From assembly GCA_027076905.1 (NCBI GenBank), contig JALTGP010000022.1, positions 1 to 39,057 on the forward strand: a stretch of 39,057 nt of DNA, read 5' to 3'. Both the position numbers and the translations under genes were made by a program. The DNA is from Campylobacteraceae bacterium (GTDB taxonomy: Bacteria > Campylobacterota > Campylobacteria > Campylobacterales > Sulfurovaceae). Position 1 is the first letter of the stretch; each line of letters opens with the position of its first letter. Below the pieces are notes generated by a model. That model worked only from the letters and a program-made list of their open reading frames with translations, was not told where the DNA came from and ran no database searches. Positions 1-8,795 of this stretch are shown here, one piece after another.

Positions 1-1689
1 TTAGTTCAAGATTTAATAAGTACAGGTGAGACCATTACTATTATTGATCAAGAGGGAAGCAATACAATTGAATTAACAGGAGGACTTACCATCACTTCTA
101 GTATAGTGGCTTCGAATGAGATGGTACTCCATTTAAGTAATGGAGCATCTCTAAATATTCGTGGAGCCGATACCTTTACTTTTGATGTAGGAGGAAATAG
201 TGTAGCTGGTATGGAGGGAGTAGAAAAAACATTTAATCAATTTATATCTGATGTTTTTAAAATCCAAGTTCCCTCTGTTGGAGAACCTGTTCGTACTGTG
301 ACTCGTAATATTACCATTCACGATGATGGCACTTTTACAACAGGTGAGAATTCAATACCCATAGACCCAAACATCTATTCAACCACCAATAACGCATTAG
401 GAACATTAAGTACCATGAACTCAGAGGGTGTGAATAGTTTGGATTCAGGTGCTTATTGGAGTAATGAACTATCAACCATCACTTACAGTTTTAATAACTC
501 CATACCCTCCTCTTATTATGAGTATGGTAATGGTAATCAACTAATACAAGGGTTTACCCCTTTGAACGAAGAGCAAAAAAGTGTGGTAAGGTCGATAACC
601 AATGAAATAAACAAACTGCTTGGTATTACACTTGAAGAGGTAGAAGATAATGGATTAATAAGATTTAATATTATAGAAATGACGGATGATACCAATGATG
701 CCATTACCGCAGGTTTTGCATTTTATCCTGCGGAATCTCCTGATTATAGTGGGGATGTATTTTTAACAAGTTTGTACAATGATACTGAAACTACTTATGA
801 CTTTACTCTAACTCAAGGCAGAGAAGGGTGGTCTACTATTGTACATGAATTAGGTCATGCTTTGGGACTTAAGCACCCTTTTGAAGGGGGAGATACACTA
901 CCATCAAATTTAGATAATACCGAATATAGTGTTATGTCTTATAATAATATATATAATATGAAAGTAGATTTTATAAAAACAAGTGAAGGAATGGCAGCAA
1001 AAGCTATAAGTGTTCAACCCCAATTATACTCTCTGTATGATGTTGCTACTTTACAGGCTATTTACGGTATTAATGACTCTACTAATAGTGGTAATGATGT
1101 ATATACCTTTAACTATAATAATTTTACTCAGCAGACCATTTGGGATGCAGGTGGTAATGATACTTTTAATTTGTCTGAAAATTTGGGAAATACCATTTTA
1201 GATTTAAATGGTGGAAGTATGAACAGTATTGATGAGTATCATTTTGATAAAATTGTTAAAAAGTATCAAGCAGAGGTTAATGATACATACTTTAATTCTT
1301 GGATAGAAACGGTATTAAATGATTTGTATGGGTCAAATAGATTATACACAGGTCATAATAATATTGCTATTGCTCAAGGGGTGGTTATAGAAAATGTTAC
1401 TACAGGTAGTGGTGACGATAGAGTAACTGATAATAAAGTTGATAATATCATCAATACATCAGCAGGTAATGATAATATCTATATAGGAAATGGTGGATAT
1501 GACATGGTGAATGGTGGAGAGGGTATTGATACTCTTTATATCGACCTATTGCTAAGTAGTGTTACCGTGGAAAAGTATGACGGAGACTACCTACTTTATA
1601 GCGATGATTATGCTGTAAAATTTGAAAATATTGAATTTATAATTTTTCAGGATGATTCTAGCTATACTCCGGATGCTTTAATTGCTTAA
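1..1689 (+). CDS. Serralysin-like secreted RTX metalloprotease (5' end outside window)
   Basis: The reading frame is open from base 1, so the true start lies upstream; the GTG at 106 is internal. The catalytic zinc motif HELGHALGLKHP is at 844-879 and fits the M10B pattern HExxHxxGxxH. A Met-turn, SVMSY, follows with its Met codon at 934. Glycine/aspartate-rich RTX-type calcium-binding segments (GSGDDRV, SAGNDNI, GGEGIDTLYI) lie at about 1408-1540. The part before base 230 (SNGASLNIRGADTFTFDVGG) resembles segments of large secreted adhesin or S-layer-like proteins. No signal peptide is visible in this part, and the C-terminus ends in a short hydrophobic tail (DALIA), as expected for type I export. 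The type I secretion genes lie just downstream, so this is the likely cargo. Family assignment is firm; the substrate is unknown. Confidence 0.9.
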   Translation, partial: LVQDLISTGETITIIDQEGSNTIELTGGLTITSSIVASNEMVLHLSNGASLNIRGADTFTFDVGGNSVAGMEGVEKTFNQFISDVFKIQVPSVGEPVRTVTRNITIHDDGTFTTGENSIPIDPNIYSTTNNALGTLSTMNSEGVNSLDSGAYWSNELSTITYSFNNSIPSSYYEYGNGNQLIQGFTPLNEEQKSVVRSITNEINKLLGITLEEVEDNGLIRFNIIEMTDDTNDAITAGFAFYPAESPDYSGDVFLTSLYNDTETTYDFTLTQGREGWSTIVHELGHALGLKHPFEGGDTLPSNLDNTEYSVMSYNNIYNMKVDFIKTSEGMAAKAISVQPQLYSLYDVATLQAIYGINDSTNSGNDVYTFNYNNFTQQTIWDAGGNDTFNLSENLGNTILDLNGGSMNSIDEYHFDKIVKKYQAEVNDTYFNSWIETVLNDLYGSNRLYTGHNNIAIAQGVVIENVTTGSGDDRVTDNKVDNIINTSAGNDNIYIGNGGYDMVNGGEGIDTLYIDLLLSSVTVEKYDGDYLLYSDDYAVKFENIEFIIFQDDSSYTPDALIA

Positions 1690-1701
1690 CATATTTCAAA
1701 T

Positions 1702-1727
1702 GTAGGGGCAATCCTCCGTCTCTGCCC
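1702..1727 (+). repeat. REP-like element: GTAG plus hairpin
   Basis: A GTAG tetranucleotide (1702-1705) is followed directly by an inverted repeat, GGGCA (1706-1710) and TGCCC (1723-1727), with a 12-base loop. GTAG at the foot of a hairpin is the known layout of REP sequences recognised by RAYT transposases, and a RAYT-derived gene starts 140 bases downstream. The stem is short and only one clear copy is seen. It could instead be a weak terminator for the protease gene, although no T-run follows. Confidence 0.4.
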
Positions 1728-1866
1728 AATACAGTATGTCCCTAATTTAATATTTTTTATTAGTGTCAGAGTATATTTTTATATTTTTAATTAGTTCCTA
1801 AGGTAAATATCTCTATACTTCCTCTTGAGATAGACAAGATATCTTATAAGATCAGGAGAAAAAGTA

Positions 1867-3273
1867 TTGGCTCGTAAAGTAAGAATTTTTGTAGAAGATA
1901 CCCCACAACATATTGTGTTACGTGGTATCAACAATAAAACAATTTTTAATGATAAAACAGACTACCATACTTTTCTATTTCTCCTTGCTGAGATTAGTAA
2001 AAAAATAGATATAGAGATACACTCTTATGTGTTAATGCCAACATATTTTGAGTTTCTAGCTACTCCTTTAAACCAAGCTGGTATCTCTAAATTTATGCAG
2101 AGTCTCGGTCAACAGTATGTCATCTATTTCAACAAAAAATATTCTCGCAAAGGTACACTTTGGGACGGAAGATACAAGGCCTCCCTTATTGAAAAAAGTT
2201 ACCTTTTTGATATTATGCGATATATTGAATCTCTTCCAAAAAAAGAGAATCTAGTAAAAGAGGTTAGTAACTACCTCTATAGCAGTATCCATAACAATCT
2301 TTTAAATGAAAAAAACCCTATTATATCTCATCATAAACAGTACAAAAGTCTAGGATATACCGACGAAGAGCGACTCACCCGATATTCTCAAATTTTTTAT
2401 GCCAAAATAGACAAAAAAAAAGAGAACTTTATCGAAACATGTTTGGAAAAACAACAAATTACAGGGAGTCCTACCTTTATTGAGAAATTAGAAAAACTTA
2501 TCGGTATAACACTTAAACAGAAGCCCCGAGGGCGACCTAAAAAAAATAAAAATCAAGGAAATAAAAAAATGTATAAAAAATTAGTAGTTTTAGATAAAAA
2601 TAACCACAAAGATTTACGAGTAAAAGCAATGAGCGATTTGAACTTTGCAAAAGGAAGTGCCTTTATCCCTGTTATTGCCAATGAGGTAGCCTCTGTAGGA
2701 ACCAGTTTTCCTGTGGTCTTTAGCACAGGAAAACAGCCATCTCTCATCACACTTGTATCACTAGGAGGAGAGAGTTTAGCCATCAACCATGAGGGAAAGT
2801 GGATTAATGCCTATGTCCCCTCTTTTCTTAGAAAATATCCTTTTTCACTCTCTAGTACCCAAGATAACCCAAATCAAAAGATAATCCTCATTGATGAAGA
2901 GTCGGATTTGGTCTCAACCTCAGAGGGAAATTTACTCTTTACAGAGGAGAGTGAGCAGAGTCCAACACTTGAAAATGCTGTTAAGTTTTTAACATCTCAT
3001 GAGAAGCAAACTATTATCACCCAAAATATTGTACAAGTTATCATAGATAGTGGTATCTTGGAGGAGAGAGAAATCTCAGTAGGAGAGGGAGATGAAAAGC
3101 AAGTTTTGGTCAATGGATTTAGTGTCATAGACCGAGAAAAGCTCAATGCCCTTAGTGATGATATATTAGCCGATTGGGTACGAAAAGGAATTATGAACAT
3201 GATTGAAGCACATATTCAATCACTGGAGCATATTGAAACACTCTTCAAACTTGCACAACAGAGACAAAATTAA
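1867..3273 (+). CDS. sapC: RAYT-type transposase domain fused to SapC
   Basis: This is one 468-residue frame with two complete modules. Residues 1-230 match the REP-associated tyrosine transposase (Y1/IS200-like) family: an N-terminal MARKVRI, GTLWDGRYKASL, MRYIES, and a basic end KPRGRPKK typical of such proteins. The catalytic HUH motif, usually MPNHFH, reads MPTYFE (residues 57-62), so both metal-binding histidines are lost. A tyrosine at 119 in the RYIE motif remains. Residues 235-468 match the SapC family (HKDLRV, FIPVIANEV, WINAYVPSFLRKYPF). SapC is the function-unknown protein encoded first in the sapCDEF type I secretion locus of Campylobacter fetus, and here too the ABC exporter gene follows. 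The TTG start is chosen because AGGAGA lies about 8 bases upstream and it gives the usual RAYT N-terminus. The domain is probably non-catalytic and may bind DNA; that role is inferred. Confidence 0.85.
   Translation: MARKVRIFVEDTPQHIVLRGINNKTIFNDKTDYHTFLFLLAEISKKIDIEIHSYVLMPTYFEFLATPLNQAGISKFMQSLGQQYVIYFNKKYSRKGTLWDGRYKASLIEKSYLFDIMRYIESLPKKENLVKEVSNYLYSSIHNNLLNEKNPIISHHKQYKSLGYTDEERLTRYSQIFYAKIDKKKENFIETCLEKQQITGSPTFIEKLEKLIGITLKQKPRGRPKKNKNQGNKKMYKKLVVLDKNNHKDLRVKAMSDLNFAKGSAFIPVIANEVASVGTSFPVVFSTGKQPSLITLVSLGGESLAINHEGKWINAYVPSFLRKYPFSLSSTQDNPNQKIILIDEESDLVSTSEGNLLFTEESEQSPTLENAVKFLTSHEKQTIITQNIVQVIIDSGILEEREISVGEGDEKQVLVNGFSVIDREKLNALSDDILADWVRKGIMNMIEAHIQSLEHIETLFKLAQQRQN
2555..2571 (+). 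promoter_or_regulatory. Internal ribosome binding site and ATG for free SapC
   Basis: AAGGA (2555-2559) lies nine bases before an in-frame ATG (2569-2571) exactly at the junction between the transposase and SapC domains. Translation from here would give a 234-residue stand-alone SapC. The site may be a remnant of the original sapC start, still usable, so the locus could make both the fusion and free SapC. Confidence 0.5.
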
Positions 3274-3342
3274 AAATAGTTGCAAGTTTTTAGGAACCCA
3301 AGACTCAAGATATATACTTAAATAATTTAGGAGCAATAGCAC

Positions 3343-5124
3343 ATGGCACAATATCAAATAAAAGCGACAGGAGAACTAAGAAAAGCGATATTTAAATCCA
3401 AAATATCATTTTTTATGACAGGTTTTTTTAGCCTTTTTATCAACCTTCTCATGTTGGTTTCACCTCTTTATATGTTACAACTCTATGACAGGGTAATGAC
3501 AAGTAGAAGTGAAGAGACACTTATTATGTTAACAGGTCTTGTTATCGTTCTCTTTATTACTATGGCAATTTTAGAAATGGTTCGTTCTAGAATTCTTGTA
3601 CGAATTGGCAATAAGATGGATGCACTCTTAAGTCAAAGAGTTTTTGACTCTCTGTTTGATTTGGCACAAAAAAATCCAGGAAAAGCCTCCTCTATGCCAA
3701 TGAGTGACCTCACTCAAATTCGACAATTTATGACAGGAAATGGACTGTTTGCTTTTTTTGATGCACCATGGATTCCTATTTATATTGGGACACTTTTTCT
3801 TTTCCATCCAGATTTTGGATACTTTGCTATTTTTGCTGCTATTGTTTTGGTTTTTATTACCATAATTAATAACTTTGCCACCAAAAGAAAACTAAAAGAG
3901 GCAAATGAAGCCAGTGCTGATGCTATGAGATATATCAATACCAACCTCAAAAATGCCGAGGTAATACACGCCATGGGGATGAAGAGCAATATTCAAAAAG
4001 TATGGCAAGATAAACACTATGGCTTCCTTTTGGCACAAAGTAAAGCAAGTGACAGTGCAGGTATATGGGCAAATATCTCTAAAAGTACCCGAATGATGTT
4101 TCAATCACTGATGCTCGGTCTAGGAGGCTATTTGGCTATTCAAGGAGAGCTTAGTTCAGGTATGATGATTGCTGGTTCTATTATTATGGGTAGAGCTTTA
4201 GCCCCTCTTGATTTGATGATTAACAGCTGGAAAGGTTTTGCCAATGCACGAGGTGCTTATAGAAGACTCAATAATTTACTCAATGAGTTTCCAAAAGACA
4301 AAGAGTATATGGAGCTACCTGCTCCAAAAGGTACAATTACGCTAGAACAGGTTGTTGTCGTACCTCCAGGTGCAAAAGAGCCTTCTATTCGTGGAATCTC
4401 TCTAGCAATAGAAAAGGGTGATGTTGTAGGAATCATCGGTCCTAGTGCTGCGGGGAAATCCTCTCTTGCACGGGCAATTCTTGGTCTGTGGCCACTTCAC
4501 AATGGAAAAGTGCGTCTTGATGGTGCAGATATTTCACAGTGGGATAAGGTCAAACTGGGTCAATATATCGGCTATCTTCCTCAAGATATTGAACTCTTTG
4601 AGGGAACCATCAGTCAGAATATCGCTCGATTTAATGAGGTCGATGCCATCAAGGTGGTAGAAGCTGCCCAAAAAGCAGGAATTCATGAGATGATATTAAA
4701 ACTTCCCGAAGGATATGATACTAAAATTGGTGTAGGAGGAGCAACCCTTTCAGGAGGTCAGCGTCAACGCGTTGGAATTGCCAGAGCCGTCTATAATAAC
4801 CCCGTTATTATTGTGCTAGATGAACCAAACTCAAATCTTGATGATGTGGGAGAGAAAAACTTGGCTCAAACCGTCAATATAATGAAACAGCTAGGGACAA
4901 CAGTGATTATTATCACCCATAGACCAACCATATTACAAGCAACTAATAAGCTTTTGATGATGAAACAGGGATTGCTAGAGCTTTATGGAAATACCAATGA
5001 TGTTTTGGCAAAATTAAGAGGTCAACAACCACCTGTACAGCCTCAAAAACCTGCACAACCTGCACAAACACAAACGGCAAGACCAACTATGCCAAAAATA
5101 TCACTCTCCAAGCCAAGTAGTTAA
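3343..5124 (+). CDS. sapD: Type I secretion ABC transporter (SapD/PrtD family)
   Basis: This is the inner-membrane ATPase and permease of a type I secretion system, 593 residues, like PrtD, HasD and C. fetus SapD. The N-terminal half holds the transmembrane region, with strongly hydrophobic stretches near residues 20-75 and 140-175. The ATPase half has Walker A GPSAAGKSS (4438-4464), signature LSGGQRQR (from 4747), Walker B VIIVLDEP followed by NSNLDD, and a switch histidine in ITHRP. There is no N-terminal C39 peptidase domain, as expected for exporters of cargo with a C-terminal signal. The last 40 residues form an unusual proline/glutamine-rich tail. AGGAG precedes the ATG, and the adaptor gene starts nine bases after the stop, so sapD, sapE and sapF form an operon. 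Confidence 0.95.
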   Translation: MAQYQIKATGELRKAIFKSKISFFMTGFFSLFINLLMLVSPLYMLQLYDRVMTSRSEETLIMLTGLVIVLFITMAILEMVRSRILVRIGNKMDALLSQRVFDSLFDLAQKNPGKASSMPMSDLTQIRQFMTGNGLFAFFDAPWIPIYIGTLFLFHPDFGYFAIFAAIVLVFITIINNFATKRKLKEANEASADAMRYINTNLKNAEVIHAMGMKSNIQKVWQDKHYGFLLAQSKASDSAGIWANISKSTRMMFQSLMLGLGGYLAIQGELSSGMMIAGSIIMGRALAPLDLMINSWKGFANARGAYRRLNNLLNEFPKDKEYMELPAPKGTITLEQVVVVPPGAKEPSIRGISLAIEKGDVVGIIGPSAAGKSSLARAILGLWPLHNGKVRLDGADISQWDKVKLGQYIGYLPQDIELFEGTISQNIARFNEVDAIKVVEAAQKAGIHEMILKLPEGYDTKIGVGGATLSGGQRQRVGIARAVYNNPVIIVLDEPNSNLDDVGEKNLAQTVNIMKQLGTTVIIITHRPTILQATNKLLMMKQGLLELYGNTNDVLAKLRGQQPPVQPQKPAQPAQTQTARPTMPKISLSKPSS

Positions 5125-5133
5125 GGAAAAATA

Positions 5134-6429
5134 ATGAAAAAAACAGAAAATAGTATGCCTTCAAACAGCACTTTTTGGGTCATATCTTTTGGACTTTTGG
5201 TTCTCTTTGGGGTCTTTGGACTTTTAGGAGGATGGATGTACTACGCACCCCTTGCCAGCTCCTCTGTTGCCAGTGGAAAACTCTCAGCAGGTGCAGAGAA
5301 AAAAATAGTACAACACTTAGAGGGTGGGATTGTCGATAAAATTCATGTCAAAGATGGTGATGTTGTACAAAAAGGGCAAGTTCTTATCACACTTCGAAAG
5401 GTACAGATTAAAGAGAACTATAATATTTTAGAGTCTCAATACCAAGATATGTTAGCACTCTATGCACGATTAAAAGCCCAACGAGATGAAGATAATAGAA
5501 TTCATTTCTCAGATAAAATTACAAACAACAATCTAATTATTAACCAAAAAAATATATTTCAAACCAGTAAACGTTTACAAGAGGATCAGGAGGTTATCAC
5601 CAGACAGAGAATCACCCAGCAAAAGGAGCAGATTAATGGACTTCGTTCTATTATTGCGACAAAAGAGCGGAGACTGGCTTCAATAGAAGAGGAGAAAGTA
5701 GAGTGGGAGGCACTCTTTGCCGAACAGCTTGTGGACAAAAGTAGAATCAGAGAGCTTTCACGAGAGAGTAATCTTGTGGAGGGGGATATCACCAATGGAC
5801 AATCTGAAATATTACGTGTTCAAGAGCAGATTAGTGAGCTTCAAACACAACTTCTATTGCAAAAAAAAGAGTTTAGAAAAGAGACTCTTAAAGAGCTGGT
5901 AAAGGTAAAATCAACTCTCTCTGATTTAAAATCAAAAATGATAGCACTCAAAGACAGACTCAATCTCACAAAAGTGGTCTCTCCTGCAAATGGTACTGTT
6001 TTTGGGATGGATATTCATACCGTTGGAGGGGTTATCCCTCCTGGAAAAGAGATACTCTCTATAGTACCTAAAAACTCCAAGCTTCTCATAGAAGCAGAGG
6101 TTCAAACCACAGATATTGATAAAGTCAAAGTAGGACTCCATTCAGATTTGATGTTTCCTGCTTTTAATATGAAAAAAATAAATATAATTGAGGGAAAAGT
6201 GGTCTCTGTATCTGCAGACAGTTTTGTAAACCAACAGACAGGAATGCCATTTTATAAAGCCAAAATAGAGGTAACCCCTGAGGGAATGGAGACACTAAAA
6301 GAGAACAACTTTATACTAGTTCCAGGTATGCCTGCTACGGCGATGATAAAGCTAGGCGACAGTACCGTGCTAAACTACATCATAAAACCATTCAAACAGA
6401 TGGTGATTCGAGGGTTCAATGAAGAGTAG
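5134..6429 (+). CDS. sapE: Type I secretion membrane fusion protein (HlyD family)
   Basis: This periplasmic adaptor links the ABC exporter to the outer-membrane channel. It has 431 residues, one transmembrane segment near residues 13-37, then the first half of a lipoyl/barrel-sandwich domain (GGIVDKIHVKDGDVVQKGQV). A long charged coiled-coil hairpin covers about residues 90-265. The second lipoyl half (VVSPANGTVFGM) and a C-terminal beta-barrel domain follow. Size and order match PrtE/HlyD and C. fetus SapE. Its 3' end overlaps the next gene by 11 bases, indicating translational coupling. Confidence 0.95.
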   Translation: MKKTENSMPSNSTFWVISFGLLVLFGVFGLLGGWMYYAPLASSSVASGKLSAGAEKKIVQHLEGGIVDKIHVKDGDVVQKGQVLITLRKVQIKENYNILESQYQDMLALYARLKAQRDEDNRIHFSDKITNNNLIINQKNIFQTSKRLQEDQEVITRQRITQQKEQINGLRSIIATKERRLASIEEEKVEWEALFAEQLVDKSRIRELSRESNLVEGDITNGQSEILRVQEQISELQTQLLLQKKEFRKETLKELVKVKSTLSDLKSKMIALKDRLNLTKVVSPANGTVFGMDIHTVGGVIPPGKEILSIVPKNSKLLIEAEVQTTDIDKVKVGLHSDLMFPAFNMKKINIIEGKVVSVSADSFVNQQTGMPFYKAKIEVTPEGMETLKENNFILVPGMPATAMIKLGDSTVLNYIIKPFKQMVIRGFNEE

Positions 6430-7699
6430 TAGAATATTTTTAATATCTCTTATTCTCTTCAGTTTTAGCCATGCTGAGAATCTAAGCATATCAGAGGCCT
6501 ATGGCTTGGCACTGAAGAACTCAAAACATATCAAATCCTCTGGCTATCAGCTAGAGGCAAATAAGGAGCAGTTAACACAGATAGAAACTGGTTTCTATCC
6601 ACAACTTTATCTCTCTGGGAACTATGGAAAAAAGCAGTACGGAACAAGTGGCTTTGGAAATTCACGAGGCTATACACTCTCCCTACAGCAATCTATCTAC
6701 AACCCTGAGACGTTAAACAGACTTGATATGGAGAAATCTCGAATCAAACTATCAACAACAGAGTTTCAACTCCAAAAACAGGAACTCTCCCACATAGTAT
6801 TACAACTCTACATTGAGGTATTAAAATCTAAAAATAAGATAAAACTCTATGACACCTATAAAGCTTCTCAAGCAGACAAGCTTCGTTTGGTTCAGAGAAA
6901 ATTTGAGATGAAACTCTCTAATAAGATGGATTTACTACAAGGTAAAGTAGATTATCACTTCTCTGAAATTGATATCTTAAAAGAGAAAAAACTACTAAAA
7001 CTCAATAGACTTCGACTTAAACACATTACAGGACGAAATTCAGCCACACTTCCTGAAGCCTCATTTAAGCCAATAAAGATTCATACTCTTCAACGCATGA
7101 GAGAGACCGTAGCCATGAAGAAAGGGCATCTATCAAACCTTAGAATAGAACATGCAGAAGAGGCGGTACATCTCTCACAACAAGAGATAACAGCCGCTTC
7201 TGATGGTCACCTACCGACCCTAAGCCTCAGTGCCCAGTACTCAAAGATAGTTGCAGATAAAAGCGTCTCCAGTTTGGAAAATACAAAATCAATTATGTTA
7301 CAGCTCCAAATTCCTATCTATCAAGGAGGAAAAACAGAGTCCAAAATAGCAGCATCAAAACTAGCCTACAGTGCTAAACAAGAGGAGCTTCTACAGGTTC
7401 AAGATGAGATAAAAGAGGAGTATGAAGAGCGTTGGTTACTTTTTAATACTGCCATTCACTCACTCATACTCTACCAAGAGGCGTTAAAGTCAGCCAACAT
7501 ATATCTTGATGCGATTCAACAGGGATTAGACAATGGGCTTAAGAGTATTATTGAGTTAAATGAAGCAAAAACAAAACTCTATGAAGTCAAATTTAAATAC
7601 AATGAAAATATCTATGAGATGATAAGTGCATATATTCAACTGCTTGTATTAACCAACCATTTAGAGAATCTAAATATTGTTGATGAGATAATACAATAG
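6419..7699 (+). CDS. sapF: TolC-family outer membrane channel of type I secretion
   Basis: This 426-residue protein starts with a signal peptide (KSSRIFLISLILFSFSHA, then ENLS). Two repeats of the outer membrane efflux protein family follow, rich in long amphipathic helices. Recognisable elements are ISEAYGLALKNS near the mature N-terminus, LSLSAQYSK in the strand region and IPIYQGGKTESKI at the start of the second helical hairpin. It completes the sapD-sapE-sapF exporter and overlaps sapE. A hairpin at 7711-7727 follows the stop and probably ends the operon. A dedicated channel suggests the system does not depend on a housekeeping TolC. Confidence 0.93.
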   Translation: MKSSRIFLISLILFSFSHAENLSISEAYGLALKNSKHIKSSGYQLEANKEQLTQIETGFYPQLYLSGNYGKKQYGTSGFGNSRGYTLSLQQSIYNPETLNRLDMEKSRIKLSTTEFQLQKQELSHIVLQLYIEVLKSKNKIKLYDTYKASQADKLRLVQRKFEMKLSNKMDLLQGKVDYHFSEIDILKEKKLLKLNRLRLKHITGRNSATLPEASFKPIKIHTLQRMRETVAMKKGHLSNLRIEHAEEAVHLSQQEITAASDGHLPTLSLSAQYSKIVADKSVSSLENTKSIMLQLQIPIYQGGKTESKIAASKLAYSAKQEELLQVQDEIKEEYEERWLLFNTAIHSLILYQEALKSANIYLDAIQQGLDNGLKSIIELNEAKTKLYEVKFKYNENIYEMISAYIQLLVLTNHLENLNIVDEIIQ

Positions 7700-7705
7700 T
7701 ATTTA

Positions 7706-7732
7706 GAAAAAGAGGTATTTCACCTCTCTTTT
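7706..7732. terminator. Bidirectional intrinsic terminator between convergent genes
   Basis: AGAGGT (7711-7716) and ACCTCT (7722-7727) form a six-base stem with a five-base loop. It is flanked by an A-run on the left and CTTTTA on the right, so it can work on both strands. It lies between the stop of sapF (+) and the stop of the SGNH-like gene (-). Confidence 0.65.
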
Positions 7733-7735
7733 ATG

Positions 7736-8788
7736 TTACCTCTCTTTCATATTTTTCTTCAAAAACTTCATATGCTCCCCGATAGTATCCTCCGTGACCA
7801 AGACCCCAAAATCATCCCCTTCTTTTAAGCTCTTGTCTCCAAAAATCTTAGAGAAGTATAAATCTCCATGCTTTTGAAGTAAGTGTGAGGGGTCGTTGTA
7901 GTTATCTAAATTTTTACTAACTGAGTTATAATACATAAAATCATAATAGGGTGCAATAAAAGCCAACTCTCTTTTCCATTTAAAATAAATGTCAGTTTTA
8001 TTTAAATCCGACAAAATATCAAGCTCAGATGCATGTACAGCTGTAGTAAAAAGTTTTAAATCTACACTGTTATCTTTACACAATTTTACCATCTTATAAA
8101 GATAACCAAAGCCACTGTATCCCCATGTTAAATACTCATTATAGTAGTATTTCTTGAAACCATCAACCACCTCCTCCTCTCTTGTTTTCCACGATTTATT
8201 TCCTATATATAAACGCTCACCATACGCTGTTCGTCCTCCATCTTTATAGAGTGGGGCAGAGTATCCTTTGGCAACATAATCGGCAAAATATTTATGCAAA
8301 GGAAATTCCATATAGTATTTTAACTGCTTATAGAGCGTAAAACCTGTTTTAAACATCTCAGGGTCATAATCAGAATTTTCATTGGCTTTTAGCTTTTCAC
8401 TAAAGGTATAAAGGTTTAACCCCACAACCACCGTTTTAATATCAAAATGGTCAATCGAGTACTTTAAAAACTGATACTGCTCTTCAAGCGTCGAGATAGA
8501 GAATGCAACGTTATAGACCTTGTCATGGGTATACTTCTCTATCAACTTAGGATTCATAAAGTGCATACGACTACCACCAAGCATAATGGTATTGGGTTTT
8601 ACACGATTAAGCTCCACAAACTTTTGGGTACGCAGAGTCAATTCTGAATCTTTGACAAGCCCGAAATCAAATTTTTTATTGACCCCAGCAGGGTCAAGTG
8701 CATAAATGCCCAAAATCCCCATTGCAAAAAATAGAACACTGAATATCAGAGAGGACAACAGGTATTTTATATATTTTTTTCTCATCAT
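7736..8788 (-). CDS. SGNH/AlgJ-AlgX-like polysaccharide O-acetylation protein
   Basis: This is a 350-residue protein with an N-terminal transmembrane or signal anchor (about residues 8-30) and a periplasmic SGNH-hydrolase-like domain. The nucleophile block reads MLGGSRMHFMNP (GxSR type), and a candidate Asp-His pair appears as NDPSHL near the C-terminus. Proteins of this type partner MBOAT transferases (as AlgJ/AlgX partner AlgI) and move acetyl groups onto polymers in the periplasm. The MBOAT gene lies directly upstream with a seven-base gap, which supports this role. The target polymer is not shown; the adjacent exopolysaccharide cluster is the obvious candidate. Confidence 0.75.
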   Translation of the reverse strand: MMRKKYIKYLLSSLIFSVLFFAMGILGIYALDPAGVNKKFDFGLVKDSELTLRTQKFVELNRVKPNTIMLGGSRMHFMNPKLIEKYTHDKVYNVAFSISTLEEQYQFLKYSIDHFDIKTVVVGLNLYTFSEKLKANENSDYDPEMFKTGFTLYKQLKYYMEFPLHKYFADYVAKGYSAPLYKDGGRTAYGERLYIGNKSWKTREEEVVDGFKKYYYNEYLTWGYSGFGYLYKMVKLCKDNSVDLKLFTTAVHASELDILSDLNKTDIYFKWKRELAFIAPYYDFMYYNSVSKNLDNYNDPSHLLQKHGDLYFSKIFGDKSLKEGDDFGVLVTEDTIGEHMKFLKKNMKER

Positions 8789-8795
8789 CTATCCT

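Noticed and set aside
1867..2560. Active insertion sequence
   Set aside because: The HUH histidines are lost, no IS200/605-type ends were found at the gene borders, and the frame is fused to SapC.
3279..3306. Sequence TTGCAAG...TAGGAACCCA before sapD resembling repeat copy C
   Set aside because: Only the TTGCAA and AGGAACC parts agree and the spacing and arms do not; too degenerate to call a sixth copy.
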